Shown here piece by piece: positions 31,961-42,662 of a stretch of 64,000 nt of DNA. Below the pieces are notes generated by a model, which was not told the origin of the DNA, searched no databases, and saw only the letters and a program-made list of their open reading frames with translations. Position numbers and translations under genes: made by a program. Source of the DNA: Chlorocebus sabaeus. Its lineage: Eukaryota > Chordata > Mammalia > Primates > Cercopithecidae. The stretch's first letter is position 1. Every line of letters begins with the position of its first letter. The stretch covers positions 40,635,521 through 40,699,520 of the forward strand of contig NC_132914.1 of NCBI RefSeq assembly GCF_047675955.1, read 5' to 3'.

Positions 31961-34120
31961 AAAACATTGAAAACTGCTCCTATTAAATCTCAGGAACACA
32001 TGCTACTCATTCTCTTAAAACAAATACTATGGAGAATTATATTCCATGAAAAATGGCTTCATGCCAGTAATAAGAAAATAAAAAGTACAGAGATGGTCCT
32101 AAATAGATAACAATGCAATACAATTGGAGAAAGAAATGTGAATCTAATGAGTGAAACTTCTTTTTATGTCGCCAATATCTTTTGCATTTAAATGAAGGTT
32201 TCGAGTTCTTTCACAAATAAACAATGGCATAGACATTTTCCTTTCATCTAAATTAATGAGTTTGGCTGTATTTTTCAACAAATGTTAAAAATAGAAAGTA
32301 TGATACATTGTGTGTGTATATATATATATTTCCTAATTACCAGTTTGTAAAGGAAACGTATTTAATAGATAATTCAAAATTTCAGAGAATTGAAATTGAT
32401 GCTGGAAAGTAATTTTGTACAATTATGATCAACTTTTTCAATGGAGATGTGTGTGTGTATGGGTGTGTGTGTGTGTCTGTGTCTATCATCTCCAATCTTC
32501 TGCTCCAAAGACAGGGCACCTACCATTTGTCTAGGATAGTCTATACTCAGTCAATAAATGTTGACAAAATTTATGACAGTCAAATATAGATAAAACAGTT
32601 CTCTAAGTTCTAACAGTAATACATGTTTTATACACGTTAACTTGCAATTTGGATAGATAACTTCCTAGAAAAGTATTTTTTAATGACAAAATCATCTATA
32701 CAAACCAGAAAATGTGTTAAAAAGCTGAGTTAAGACAGGAAAAGGTGAAAACAATTATCTATCTTTAGAGCAGAAAAAATAATCATGATGTAAATTAGAT
32801 TCTTTAGATAGGGAAGAAATTAGCATTCACCCTTAAATAATAGCTTAAAAGCAGACTGCCTTCATAACTTCAGAAGTAAGGCAGGACGAACACATCCCTT
32901 TGCTTTGACACATTGGACAGATCGAAGTGTGCAATGATGAGAAAGGTTGATGGTCGTTAGAGCCTAAGTTTGTTTTTCTATCTTCCTTTCTCATACTGTC
33001 TTCATGGGAGAGTGTCCACATGTCTTGATCTTTCTTCACTAGTGGGCTTTCTTCTTACTGCTCTTCATTGAGAGCTCTTAATTCTTTCATAAGTTATCAC
33101 ACTCCAACAAAAGAACAGCCCAACCAAAGTATAATAATTCTGTTGTATGTGGGAAAGCATGTTTGCTTTGAAGAATTCATCCTAGTCTGCCAGAAAGCCT
33201 TTCTCAAAAAAGAGAAAGTTATTTCTACTAGGTTGAGTTTATGTGTTTTTGCCTTATGTTTCTAGATACTTAATATGAACTTGAGAAACTTTGAGAAGTT
33301 TGGAATTTCCTGAATTATGTGTGATTCAGGAAAATAAATAAGATTTATCTAATTCAAACACGAAGACATGATTAACTTTAGAGAACTTGTTGACATTTTC
33401 AATGTGAACATCAAGGATTAGAAGATATATAAGGTAGGAAGTAAATGCCAGGAGAGAACAATTGTGGTTTGCTAAACACTGCATAAAGCATAGGTTTTAT
33501 GCTGTTTATACATCTTTACTGCTACAATTTGAGCTCATAAAATCATGAAGTGTCCTGAGCTGAATTAATAGGTGTTCTGTGTGGGTGTAAAGAAGTCATT
33601 TTAAAAGTATCATCTTGCAAGATGTTTAGTTTTTAATTATCAATAACAAAGAAGAATAGGGACAAGATTACCTCATTTAACACTAGGTAATCTTTCATTT
33701 TGACATATTTAAAGTGTTTTCATTTGACATCTGCAGCCAGACTGAATGGTGGGCATCTATACAGAGGGCGTAGATTCAAAGGTAGAGACATCTATATTTT
33801 CAGGACTGAAACTTAATAGTACCCACATTTAAACTGATTTTATAATATTGAATATGTATTACACACCTAGTGGTGAACACTGGAGTAATTTAATAGCGTC
33901 TCCCCATTATAAAAACCTATTACTTAGCTAAATTTCCCATGGAATTGTGTAAACATCTTTCTTAAGTGTCACTTTTTGCCTTGCTTTAGAGGATTAAAGG
34001 CGCTATAATACATAATCTGATTATGTCAGAATAAATGAGTCTTTCCTCATTGTTTCAAACTTTGATATAATAGTTTCTTCTTTTAAGCTTTTTAAACTAT
34101 ATGATACTCATAATAAAAAA
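31961..34120. other. Long A/T-rich stretch
   Basis: No gene recognised. Includes TG/TA tracts near 32309-32330 and 32447-32490, and a possible L2 tail at 32500-32585 (TCTAGGATAGTCTATACTCAGTCAATAAATGTTGAC). Frames of 64-65 codons at 32845 and 33068 are not supported. Confidence 0.45.
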
Positions 34121-34139
34121 AATTCACAGCTGAATTTCT

Positions 34140-34437
34140 CTTTTTATTTTCATTTTTTGAGATGGAGTCTCACTCTTTCACCCAGTTCAGTAGTGTGATC
34201 TCAGCAGCCTCTACCTTCTGGGTTCAAGAGATTCTCCTGCTTCAGCCTTCCAAGTAGCTGAGATTACAGGCGTGTTTGCCATGATGCCTGGGTATTTTTT
34301 TTTTTTTTTTAATTTTTAGTAGAGACAGGGTTTCACCATGTTGGTCAGGCTGGTCTCAAACTCCTGACCTCAAGTGATCCACCCGTTTTGGTCTCCCAAA
34401 GTGCTGGGATTACAGGTGTGAACCACTGTGCCCAGCC
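34140..34437 (-). mobile_element. AluS SINE
   Basis: Antisense Alu (GAGATGGAGTCTCACTC ... GTCTCAAACTCCTGACCTCAAG). Exact 15-bp TSD CACAGCTGAATTTCT at 34125-34139 and 34438-34452. Confidence 0.95.
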
Positions 34438-34452
34438 CACAGCTGAATTTCT

Positions 34453-35330
34453 ATGCGGCAAAATTTCAACCAATATTTTACTCTAGTTCTTTTTCACTGT
34501 TCCCATTGATAATTGATAATATTTTTAAAAGGTGAAGGGTATGGAAAGGAGAGAATAGAGTAGAAATTAAAGCAGGACCCTCCACATTTGAACATTTGAG
34601 AGTATTCTAGAAACTTAGGTGGTTATAAATATTTTCTTTCTCTTCATTAGGAGATATTTATTTAGATTTTGGATTCAAGAGTTTTCTTTTTTCTCGTTGT
34701 GAATTTTACAGATTTTATATGGCTCACAGTTAAACTTTCTTTAGGAATTTGGAATGTTCTTTAGGATTTCCTACATAATTCGTGGGCTGCTTATTAAATG
34801 AAATACTAAATTGAGAGACCTATTGTGCAGCTTGAACATTTTATAAAAATAGGGTATGAAAGTATGGGTTTTGAGGACAAATTACACAATTAAATTCATG
34901 GGAACGCTAGGGATACTGCCAACTTGGGAGAATTTACAGTGTGTCTTTAAAAGATGTGTAGACTCTGCCTTTTATCTAATTTTATTACCAATCAATTAAT
35001 GTTGACCTTTCTAGTTGTTGTTAATGGTGGTGACGGGGCAGTTAATGAAAGGGTTGGATAAGAGAAGTGTAGCAGGCATAGAAGTTTAGGTAAGAATAGA
35101 TTTGGGCCTGAAAAACTAAGAATGTCTGGTGCATACACTTCAAACTCAATAATGCATTCTATAAATATTCATAGTTATTTTACACAAGGCCATCAGCCAT
35201 AGTTAAGTCGGTCTCTCTCTCTTTCTTCTCCTTGTATCTCCATTCCCCACTGTCTTTCCTCTCCCCATCATATGCAAAAACTTCTTAATGTTCAATGTAT
35301 GTCTTTTTGGTTTGGAGCTCTTAGTTTCTT
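34453..35330. other. Unassigned A/T-rich DNA
   Basis: No gene or repeat recognised. Confidence 0.4.
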
Positions 35331-36002
35331 ACATTTTTTAGCAAAACTACAAATTTTAAAGTATATTGAAGTATCACATACATACAGGAAAGCATGCAAA
35401 GTGTACTGAAGAATGGTTGCAAACTGAACACACCTGTGTTACCAGCACCCACATCAAGAAATGTAATGTTTTCAGTACCACAGCTGTCTCCTAAAGCCCC
35501 TCCCAGGCACTCCCACAAAGGGGATCCAGTCACCATGACTTCAAACACCCAAATTAGTTTTGAACCCTGTGTACATGGAACCATATGATATATACTCTTT
35601 TGTGACTGCTAAACATTGTCTCTGAGATTGATCCAGATGATTAGTTTCAGCAGTAGTTTTATCTGATTATTTCTGCATAGTTGTCCACAGTATGGATATA
35701 CCATACTTTACTTACCCATTTTATTCTTGTTGGATGTTGAAATGTTTCCCAGGTGGCTATTACCAATGCTACCTGTGCATTTAATTTGGTAAACACATGT
35801 AAATAATTCTCCTAGCTATCTACTAGGTGTATAGTTGTTGTTTCATAGTGTATCCACTTGTCCAGCTTTAGGAGATACTGTCAAAGAATTTTTCAAAGTG
35901 GTTTATTGATTTATGCTGTCATCAAAGTGCGTCCAATATCTAGAACCATCAGCTTTTTAACTTTATCCATTTGAGTGTCTGTGCAGTAGTATTTTATTGT
36001 GG
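35331..36002 (-). mobile_element. L1M 3' end
   Basis: Reversed L1M 3' UTR and ORF2 end: ACATACATACAGGAAAGCATGC, CACCTGTGTTACCAGCACCCACATCAAGAAATG, CCATATGATATATACTC, TGGATATACCATAC, CTAGGTGTATAGTTG, CACTTGTCCAGC, TTTTTCAAAGTGG. Confidence 0.8.
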
Positions 36003-36245
36003 AGTTTTTAACAGCTTTATTAAGGTACATACTTAAAATGCACAATCTGATGAGTTGTGACAAACGTATACACTTGTAAAACCATCAACATAATCAAGGT
36101 AAGAAACATATGCATAGCCCCTAAAAGTTTCCTCCTGCCCTTTTGTAATCGCTGCATCCTCTTCCTCTTTTTCTCCCCTCACCCCAGGGTAACCACTGAT
36201 ATCTTTGTTCTCATGTACATAATTTTCTTTATTTTTGTTTTAGCC
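36003..36245 (-). mobile_element. Second L1M 3' end
   Basis: A fresh L1M 3' terminus begins here: AACAGCTTTATTAAGGTACATAC, CAATCTGATGAGTTGTGACAAACGTATACACTTGTAAAACCATCAACATAATCAAGG, CCTAAAAGTTTCCTCCTGCCC, GGGTAACCACTGATATC. Confidence 0.8.
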
Positions 36246-37375
36246 TCCCTCTAGCTACTTTTAAGAGTTTTCAATTTGTCACTGATTTTAAGTTATTTGA
36301 TTATATGTCTTGTTGATTTCTTCATATTTCTTGTGTTGGGTTTGTTGTATTTCCTGGAACTGTAGGTTTATTATTAATCAAATTGGAACACTTTCTGGGC
36401 CATTATTTCTTTAACTATATATATTTTTTCTGGCTTCCCTCTCTCTCCTTTCCTTCAGCAACTTCAATTTCATGTGTGTTAAGCTGTTTGAACTTCTGCC
36501 ACATCTTATTGATACTCTTTTTTAAAATTCATACTTCTGTGTTTTATTTTGAATAGTTTATTTCTATGTCTCTGAGCTTACTAATTGTTTCTTCTTCAAC
36601 ATCTAATCTGCCATTAATGCAATCAGGTTTATTTTTCCTACTAGAAATTTTATATTTTATCTTTAGAAGTTTAGAATTTCTATATTGGTTATTTTTATGA
36701 TATCTTTCATGTTCTTCTTTACCATGTTCATGTTTTCCTCTACCTTTTTAAATAGGGAAAATATAGTTGTAATACCAGTTTTAATGTTGTAATTTTACTA
36801 TGAGTAATTTTTCAATCTGTTTTTATTGATTGATTTGTCTCTTTATTTTGGATTATTTTTTCTACCTCTTTGCACACGGTCTTTTTTTTTTTTTTTTTTT
36901 TTTTGATAGGTAGTCTTGCTCTGTCACCCAGGCTGGAATGCAGTGGTGCAATATCAGCTTACTGCAAGCTCCACCTCCTGGGTTCACACCATTCTCCTGC
37001 CTCAGCCTCCCAAGTAGCTGGGACTACACTTGCCCACCACCACGCCGGGCTAATTTTTTGTATTTTTTTAAATTTTAGTAGAGACGGGGTTTCACTGTGT
37101 TATCCAGGATGGTCTTGATCTTCTGACCTCGTGATCCGCCTGCCTCAGCCTCCCAAAGTGCTGGGATTACAGGCGTGAGCCACCACGCCCGGCCACACAT
37201 GGTCATTTTTAATTGAATGATAGTGTGAATTTTAACTTTAATTAAACCTTATATGCTAGGTATTTTTGTATTTATGTAATTATTCTTGGAATGTGTTCTG
37301 GGGCTCAATTCTTTACTTGGAAATAAATTTAATTATTTTGAGGGTTTCCTATGAAACTGTGCTAAGCATGACCAA
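36246..37375 (-). mobile_element. Probable further L1M/HAL1-derived sequence (low confidence)
   Basis: T-rich plus strand with text such as TTCAATTTGTCACTG, CATATTTCTTGTGTTGGG and GAACACTTTCTGGGCCATTATTTC resembles reversed old-LINE sequence. It is split by an AluY. The family is uncertain. Confidence 0.35.
36882..37193 (-). mobile_element. AluY SINE
   Basis: Antisense Alu with GATCTTCTGACCTCGTGATCCGCC. Imperfect TSD: CACACGGTC (36873-36881) and CACACATGGTC (37194-37204). Confidence 0.93.
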
Positions 37376-37479
37376 AGCAACCTGTATTGTAAATGTCTAT
37401 TCAAGTAATTTGTCCATTTATCTTTGAGGTTGTTTATGTTTTTCTTACTTATTTTTAGGACAGGTAGACACTTATGGAA

Positions 37480-37562
37480 TATATATATTATATTATATCT
37501 ATACTATGTATAGATATACACACACAAAAATACAGAGACATACACACACACACACACACACG
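37480..37562. repeat. TA- and CA-rich microsatellite
   Basis: ATATATATATTATATTATATC followed by ACACACACAAAAATACAGAGACATACACACACACACACACACA. Confidence 0.9.
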
Positions 37563-38093
37563 AAATATCTTCTCTCACTCTGACATGATTTTTAACTCTC
37601 CCTGAATAAAAATGTTGTTTCCTGAGAAGGAACATAATAAATATTTGCCTCCCTGAACAGAGCTGTCTGCATTGTAACAGCCAGATAAATAGCTTGTCAA
37701 AATGATAGCAGTCTAATGAGATTTTTGTTACCAGTTCACTATCTAGGGAAGTTGACTGGAGCCCTTCCTGGAATCTCCTCAGTCACATTACAATCATGCC
37801 ATCTACTTTTCCTGCTGCTGAAAAGTAGAAAAGTATAGTCCTATGTGTAGAAAAGTACAGATAAACTTTCACTATGACACGCATTTGCCTAGAGTGGGCC
37901 CTGTAGGTATTTTAAAAACCTCTGGAGATCTTTCACCAAGAAATATTATAAAATAAATAAACTAGTCTTCCTTCTTATTAAAAACATACTTTTGAAGATG
38001 ATTGCTTATTCAGAGATGAAAATATCTATAGAAATATTTATCTAGAAATATGAATCATTCAATACTTTAGCTTTTCACTTAAAAAAGAAAATC
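37563..38093. other. Unassigned DNA
   Basis: No gene recognised. A small local triplication of AGTAGAAAAGTA-like text lies near 37822-37858. Confidence 0.4.
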
Positions 38094-38463
38094 TGCTATG
38101 TGTCCCCCCAAAGTTCATGTGTTGGTAACTTAATCTCCAGTGCAACAGTGTTGGGAAGTGGTATCTAATAAGAGGTGTCTAGATCATGAGAGCTCTGTGT
38201 TTATAAATGAATTCATGTTGTTATTGCAGGAGTTGTTAAAATGGGGTTGTTATAAAAGCAATTTAGCCCACCTTGTGCTGGCTTGCTCTTTCACTCTCAT
38301 GCCCTTCCACCATAGGATGACACAGCAAGAAGGCCCTCACCAGATGCAGGTCCCTCAGTCTTGGACTTTCCAGGTTCCAGAACTATAAGAAATAAATTTA
38401 TTTTCTTTATAAATTACCCAGCTTGTGGTGTTCTGTCATAGCAACATGAAACAAACAAAGACA
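38094..38463 (+). mobile_element. MaLR solo LTR (MLT1C/MSTD-like)
   Basis: Begins TGCTATGTGTCCCCCCAAAG and ends AACAAAGACA. Contains CATGTGTTGGTAACTTAATC, GCAACAGTGTTGGGAAGTGG, GGATGACACAGCAAGAAGGCCCTCACCAGATGCAGG, AACTATAAGAAATAAATTTATT. An 82-codon frame within it is chance. Confidence 0.8.
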
Positions 38464-38684
38464 GCATCCAAATAGGAACATGTTATATCAGGTGTTTGTA
38501 TTTCAAAGGGAAAAGGGTTAATTAAAGAGCTTCAAATTAATCACTGTTAAACTAAGTAACTTCCAGCTCTTTGTCTAAATTATTTTAAATATTTATTGTA
38601 CCCAAATTATAATGACTGGGAAATAGATCCCTTATTTCTACCTATCTTACATCCCAGATAATGTTAATCTATTTATCCTTTTGG

Positions 38685-38895
38685 AAATAATAGCTTACTG
38701 TGAGCCAAGCACTAAGGATACAAGACAATATAAACTAGACATCAGTCCTTAACCAAAGGAGTTTTTGTTTAGAGGGATGAGATATAGGTAAAGAGGCAAT
38801 GTTAAGTGCTATCACAGAGGTCAGTAAAACCTTTAGATACCAGGTGATAGTTTGTCTTGTTAGAGTCTGATGCCTGGAGGAAAATATTTTTGAAT
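38685..38895 (-). mobile_element. L2 LINE fragment
   Basis: Reversed L2: CTTACTGTGAGCCAAGCACTAAGGATACAAGACAAT, AGGAGTTTTTG, GAGGCAATGTTAAGTGCTATCACAGAGG. Confidence 0.6.
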
Positions 38896-39134
38896 GTTAT
38901 ACCTTAAGCATGTAATGAATTCAATAAATCTCATTAAGCCAGGACTTGATGTCTTTTCCAAGTAAGTGAATATTGCAGATATTTAAGTACGAGTGTGTCT
39001 AAAGTGTTTTTAAGGGAAAGGGGGAAAAGTAAGAGGAAAGAAGAATCTATAGAGAATTAACAAAGTTCTGTTGAAGAAAACGATATAAAACAGAGGAGTA
39101 CATCACCAGTAATCATTGCCATCATTATCATTAT

Positions 39135-39295
39135 CAAAACTACTACCATTCATTGAGCCTCAATTTTGTCCTGGGTGACCCATGTGCATTGAAACTTAGT
39201 ATAATCGCTTTCTTTAAGGACTGACTGCTAGTAACTAGCAGAGCAAAGACTAGATTCAAAATCTTTCTCTCTTTAAAAGCATGTTTTTCCGACTT
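39135..39295 (-). mobile_element. MIR fragment (diverged)
   Basis: CATTCATTGAGCCTCAATTTTGTCCTGGGTG ... CTGCTAGTAACTAGCAGAGCAAAGACTAGATTC, like the reversed MIR end. Confidence 0.5.
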
Positions 39296-39656
39296 CACTG
39301 GGGTTTCTCAGAGACCAGCACGTGTAGTACATTCTAATCCAGTAGGATGAGACTGAGGAAACCACCTGATAGTAGAACTTGAGCGCGCAAGTGCATGAGA
39401 GATATGCCTAAGGCTCAAATAGGATCTTTTCTATTTATAAACTAAAAGAAGTTCTAAAATATTAGATAATTTAAAGAGGACCGTTGAAGCTATAATGTAG
39501 AAACCTCAAGTGGTAGGGCCTGGAAAGAACTCTTAGATGTTAAAGTGGGGTGAAAGCCAGTGAATGCCTGGAGGGATTGCTTAGTGCCTTGCCTTACATT
39601 TATTAGATTAGATGAGCAATGTGAAACCATAGTTTTTACATATTCTTACCCTCTAT

Positions 39657-40238
39657 TGTTAGAAGGGGATCAGAATATGCCATCCTAAAATATGGCACTT
39701 TTGCTTAAGAATTATTTGAGCTGAAGGCAATTGAGAAACAAAAGATTCAGGAAAAGTTCTCTGCCCTCCTACTATGTGCATAACATTTTCCTTCAAGGAA
39801 GGTACCTCCCTGTACAGGAAGAGGAGACCAAATTTTATCACCAGGATGGGAAGTCATATAAGCACGAATGTGCATAAACAAACCTTATCAAAATAAGTCA
39901 TATCTTCCATTGGTTTCCCCCATATATTTCCTAGTCACTTTCCCACAATTTATGCTAGCCAGAAGCCCAAATCCCCTTTCCTTTGTCTAGTCATTCCTCC
40001 ACAACTTACTACCCTTTGTTAAAATGATACATAAGCCCCAGAGTCTAATTGCTTTTTTGAGTTTTCACTTCTTTCTTGTAAAGCTCCTTCCACACACACA
40101 CAAATATTAGCATCAATAAAATTGTACATTTTCTTCTGTCAATCTGTCTTTTGTCACTACAATTCACAGGCTTCAGCCACTGCACCTAAGAGGGTAGAGG
40201 AGAAGTTGTTGTTGTTGTTTTTTACTTCCTCCTAGACA
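39657..40238 (+). mobile_element. ERVL-type solo LTR (LTR33-like)
   Basis: Starts TGTTAGAAGGGGATCAGAATATGCCA. It carries AGATTCAGGAAAAGTTCTCTGCCC, TTCCTTCAAGGAAGGTACC, TCCATTGGTTTCCCCCATAT, a TATA-like ATACATAAGCCCC, and AATAAAATTGTACATTTTC as polyadenylation signal. Ends near CCTCCTAGACA. The LTR33 name is from memory of the block order and is tentative. The right boundary is approximate. Confidence 0.65.
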
Positions 40239-40284
40239 GTCTATACCCTAGACTATTCTCACACAGAAGGTAATGTGGCAGGAA

Positions 40285-40425
40285 AAATACCTGGCTGGGA
40301 GTTAAGATATTTATTAGTCTTATCCTGGACATTAGCTACCTCTGGATTGAGTTAAAGGATTCTACTACAAGTCTTTGAGCCTAAACTTTCTTATCAGCAT
40401 AATAAAACGATTAGACTAGAAGAGG
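40285..40425 (+). mobile_element. MIR fragment (tentative)
   Basis: ATACCTGGCTGGGAGTTAAG ... CTTTGAGCCTAAACTTTCTTATCAGCATAATAAAACG follows the forward MIR order. Confidence 0.5.
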
Positions 40426-41894
40426 ATGGCAAATAGGATTCAGTTCATCACTAGAGGGCTTTGTCAAAGAAGACCGAGAAGCCGTGGGTACCATGATCAA
40501 TTACTACTGTCTACAATAAGCATTGGAGAGGAGTAACTACAGTATATATGTAGAATATGTGTCAGCTCTGGAATAAAAGACGGATACAGGCTAGGGAAAT
40601 TTATCATATTCCAAATTCCATTAGAGGAAAAAGTGGGCAAATATCTAAAGCAATGACACAATGTTTGGGGGAAAAATGGAATCTGTTTTGAGTCTTAGGT
40701 GGGAAGAACAGCAGTAACTCAGATTTACCAAGGGTGCAATATGCCATTTTGTCCCATATTATCCAAAAATTGTGTTTGGGTGCTAAAGATACTTACACAA
40801 TTAGTATATAAAGGTAGATATACAACCACCCCTGCCCTCTTTCTAATGTTAAGGTTAATTGATGCTTCTGGAAGGAAAATCTTTATATCTATGAAAAATC
40901 TAGTTAATGTTATCAAAGACTTGGTTTCCACAAACTGATAATGGACATCAAGTTCTTCCAGTGTGAAACAATTTGAATTTGCTTAAATACAACCATATCA
41001 TGCTGCATTCAAAATTTCAGAATCTTCTTTCTACATAATTTAAGTTTACTCCCACCTCTTTCTTCCAGATGCAGATGTAATTTATGTAGAAGCAGACAGT
41101 GAAATAAGCCACTCAGTGCTGACTCGCTTTCATTTCCATAATGTTCTTTGGGGAGAAAGTATTAAATCAATTTTAACCTGTTTGGGCCTGCGTCCAAATG
41201 ATGTGCAGGCCTGTTTGAAGATAATCAGTTTTGAAATTTGTAAAAGAGGTCATATGAAATGCATTACTCAATTAAGTAAAGGAACTTATACTTTATTATA
41301 GAATACTGTACCATCTGCTGGATGAATATAACTAATTAAATTTGACTTGGTATGTGATTTTAACAAACAGTTGAAAAATAAAAATTCTACCGTGAATTTT
41401 TCAGCAGCACCTGAAATGATAGATACCCAGTCAGAAAGATTGCCCTGGTCAGGTTGCAAACAGACTTTCCATTGTCTGGCTGCAGTCTGCATAATGTTTG
41501 CATTAAAAAGCAGGTCAGTTTCAGTAACTATTCACAAGCAACACAGAAAACTCAAATGCAATGTTGGTCTGCTGTCAAAGAGCTAGCAAGCTAACACGTT
41601 GGAATCAAAATGATTGCAAAGCTTCCCTGGTCATGGAAAAGAAACTACAAGTTTGCTAAGAAGAGTACTGCCAATGTCCCTGTTTTTTTAAAAAGCAACC
41701 AAACAACTCTGTATGATATACTCATTGTCTGTAATCCTGCAATTAAGTTGGAATGCTGCAGTGACAAACCGGGCTACTGCTATACTACTCTTTAGTCTCG
41801 GACATGAGGAAATCAAACCTAACTCTTTCTATAGGCTTCAGTTGCATCTGTCAAATGGAAATAAGAGACCTGTTACGGGAGTTGTTAGGGGAAC
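40426..41894. other. Repeat-free island with candidate exon
   Basis: No repeat recognised over about 1.4 kb. Successive plus-strand frames of 60-79 codons occur between 41069 and 41943. See the separate entry for 41069-41301. Confidence 0.45.
41069..41301 (+). other. Candidate 3'-terminal exon with 77-codon frame (speculative)
   Basis: A strong acceptor (CTCCCACCTCTTTCTTCCAG) ends at 41068. One frame directly after it is open for 77 codons to TAG at 41299-41301, reading DADVIYVEADSE... near its start and ...SKGTYTLL at its end. AATAAA follows at about 41384-41391, so the layout resembles a last coding exon. The residue text matches no family I recognise. Upstream in the same frame a TAA lies at 41041-41043, so the frame hardly extends past the acceptor. 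Chance is a serious alternative in A/T-rich DNA. Confidence 0.25.
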
Positions 41895-42310
41895 TGATAC
41901 AGTTTGGGCATTTGTCCCCTCCAAATCTCATGTTGAAATTTGACCTCCAATGTTGGAAGTGGAGCCTTGTGGGAGGTGTTTGGGTCATGGGGGCAGAACC
42001 CACATGTACAGCTTGGTGTCATCCCTGCAGTAATGTGTGAGTTCTCACTCTATTAGTTCCCATGATAGCTGATTGTTTAAAAGCCTGGCACCTCTCTACC
42101 TAACACTCTCTCACCACATGACCTCTGCACAGGCTGGCTCCCATCTGCCTTTTGTCATGAGTGGACGCAGCCTGAAGCCCTCCCCAGAAGCAGATGCTGG
42201 TACCATGCTTCTTGTATAGCATGCAGAAGCGTGAGACAAATAAAACTCTTTTCTTTGTAAATTACCCAGCCTCACATATTTCTTTATAGCAACACAAATG
42301 GACTAAGACA
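41895..42310 (+). mobile_element. MSTB/MSTC-type MaLR solo LTR
   Basis: Begins TGATACAGTTTGGG and ends GGACTAAGACA. Contains CCAATGTTGGAAGTGGAGCCTTGTGGGAGG, CATGATAGCTGATTGTTTAAAAGCC, CCAGAAGCAGATGCTGG, AAATAAAACTCTTTTCTTTG. Flanks GGAAC (41890-41894) and GGAAT (42311-42315) are a 4/5 TSD. Confidence 0.9.
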
Positions 42311-42429
42311 GGAATGAAAGGATTTAGAAAGTGTTTTATACCAAATGCTATATAAACTTACCTATACGGATGCTTGAATAACAAAATGATTAGTTAAAAG
42401 AGAAACTTTTTTTTCCTGAAATACGACAA

Positions 42430-42662
42430 CAGAAGGTCCCCAACTTACCATGGTTCTATTTATGATTTTTCCATTTTATGGTGGTGCAAAAGTGATACAC
42501 ATTCAGTTGCTCCTTAACTTACAATAGGGCTTTATCCAGATAAGCCCACTGTAAGTTCAAAATATCCTAAGTAAAAAACACACTTTTGACTTATGATATT
42601 TTGAACTTACAATGGGTTTATCTGAAGGTAACCCCCATTGTAACTTGAGAAGCATTTGTACT
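42430..42662. mobile_element. MER6/Tigger3-like palindromic DNA transposon
   Basis: GGTCCCCAACTTACCATGGTTC, TTCCATTTTATGGTGGTGCAAAAGTGATACACATTCAG and repeated GTAAGTTCAAAATATC blocks are typical of MER6-type elements. Its inner part is a long inverted repeat (42537-42576 against 42584-42624). Confidence 0.7.

Noticed and set aside
39657..40244. Possible TSD TCTAT at both ends of the LTR33-like element
   Set aside because: The copies do not sit exactly at the TG...CA boundaries, so I do not claim a target-site duplication.
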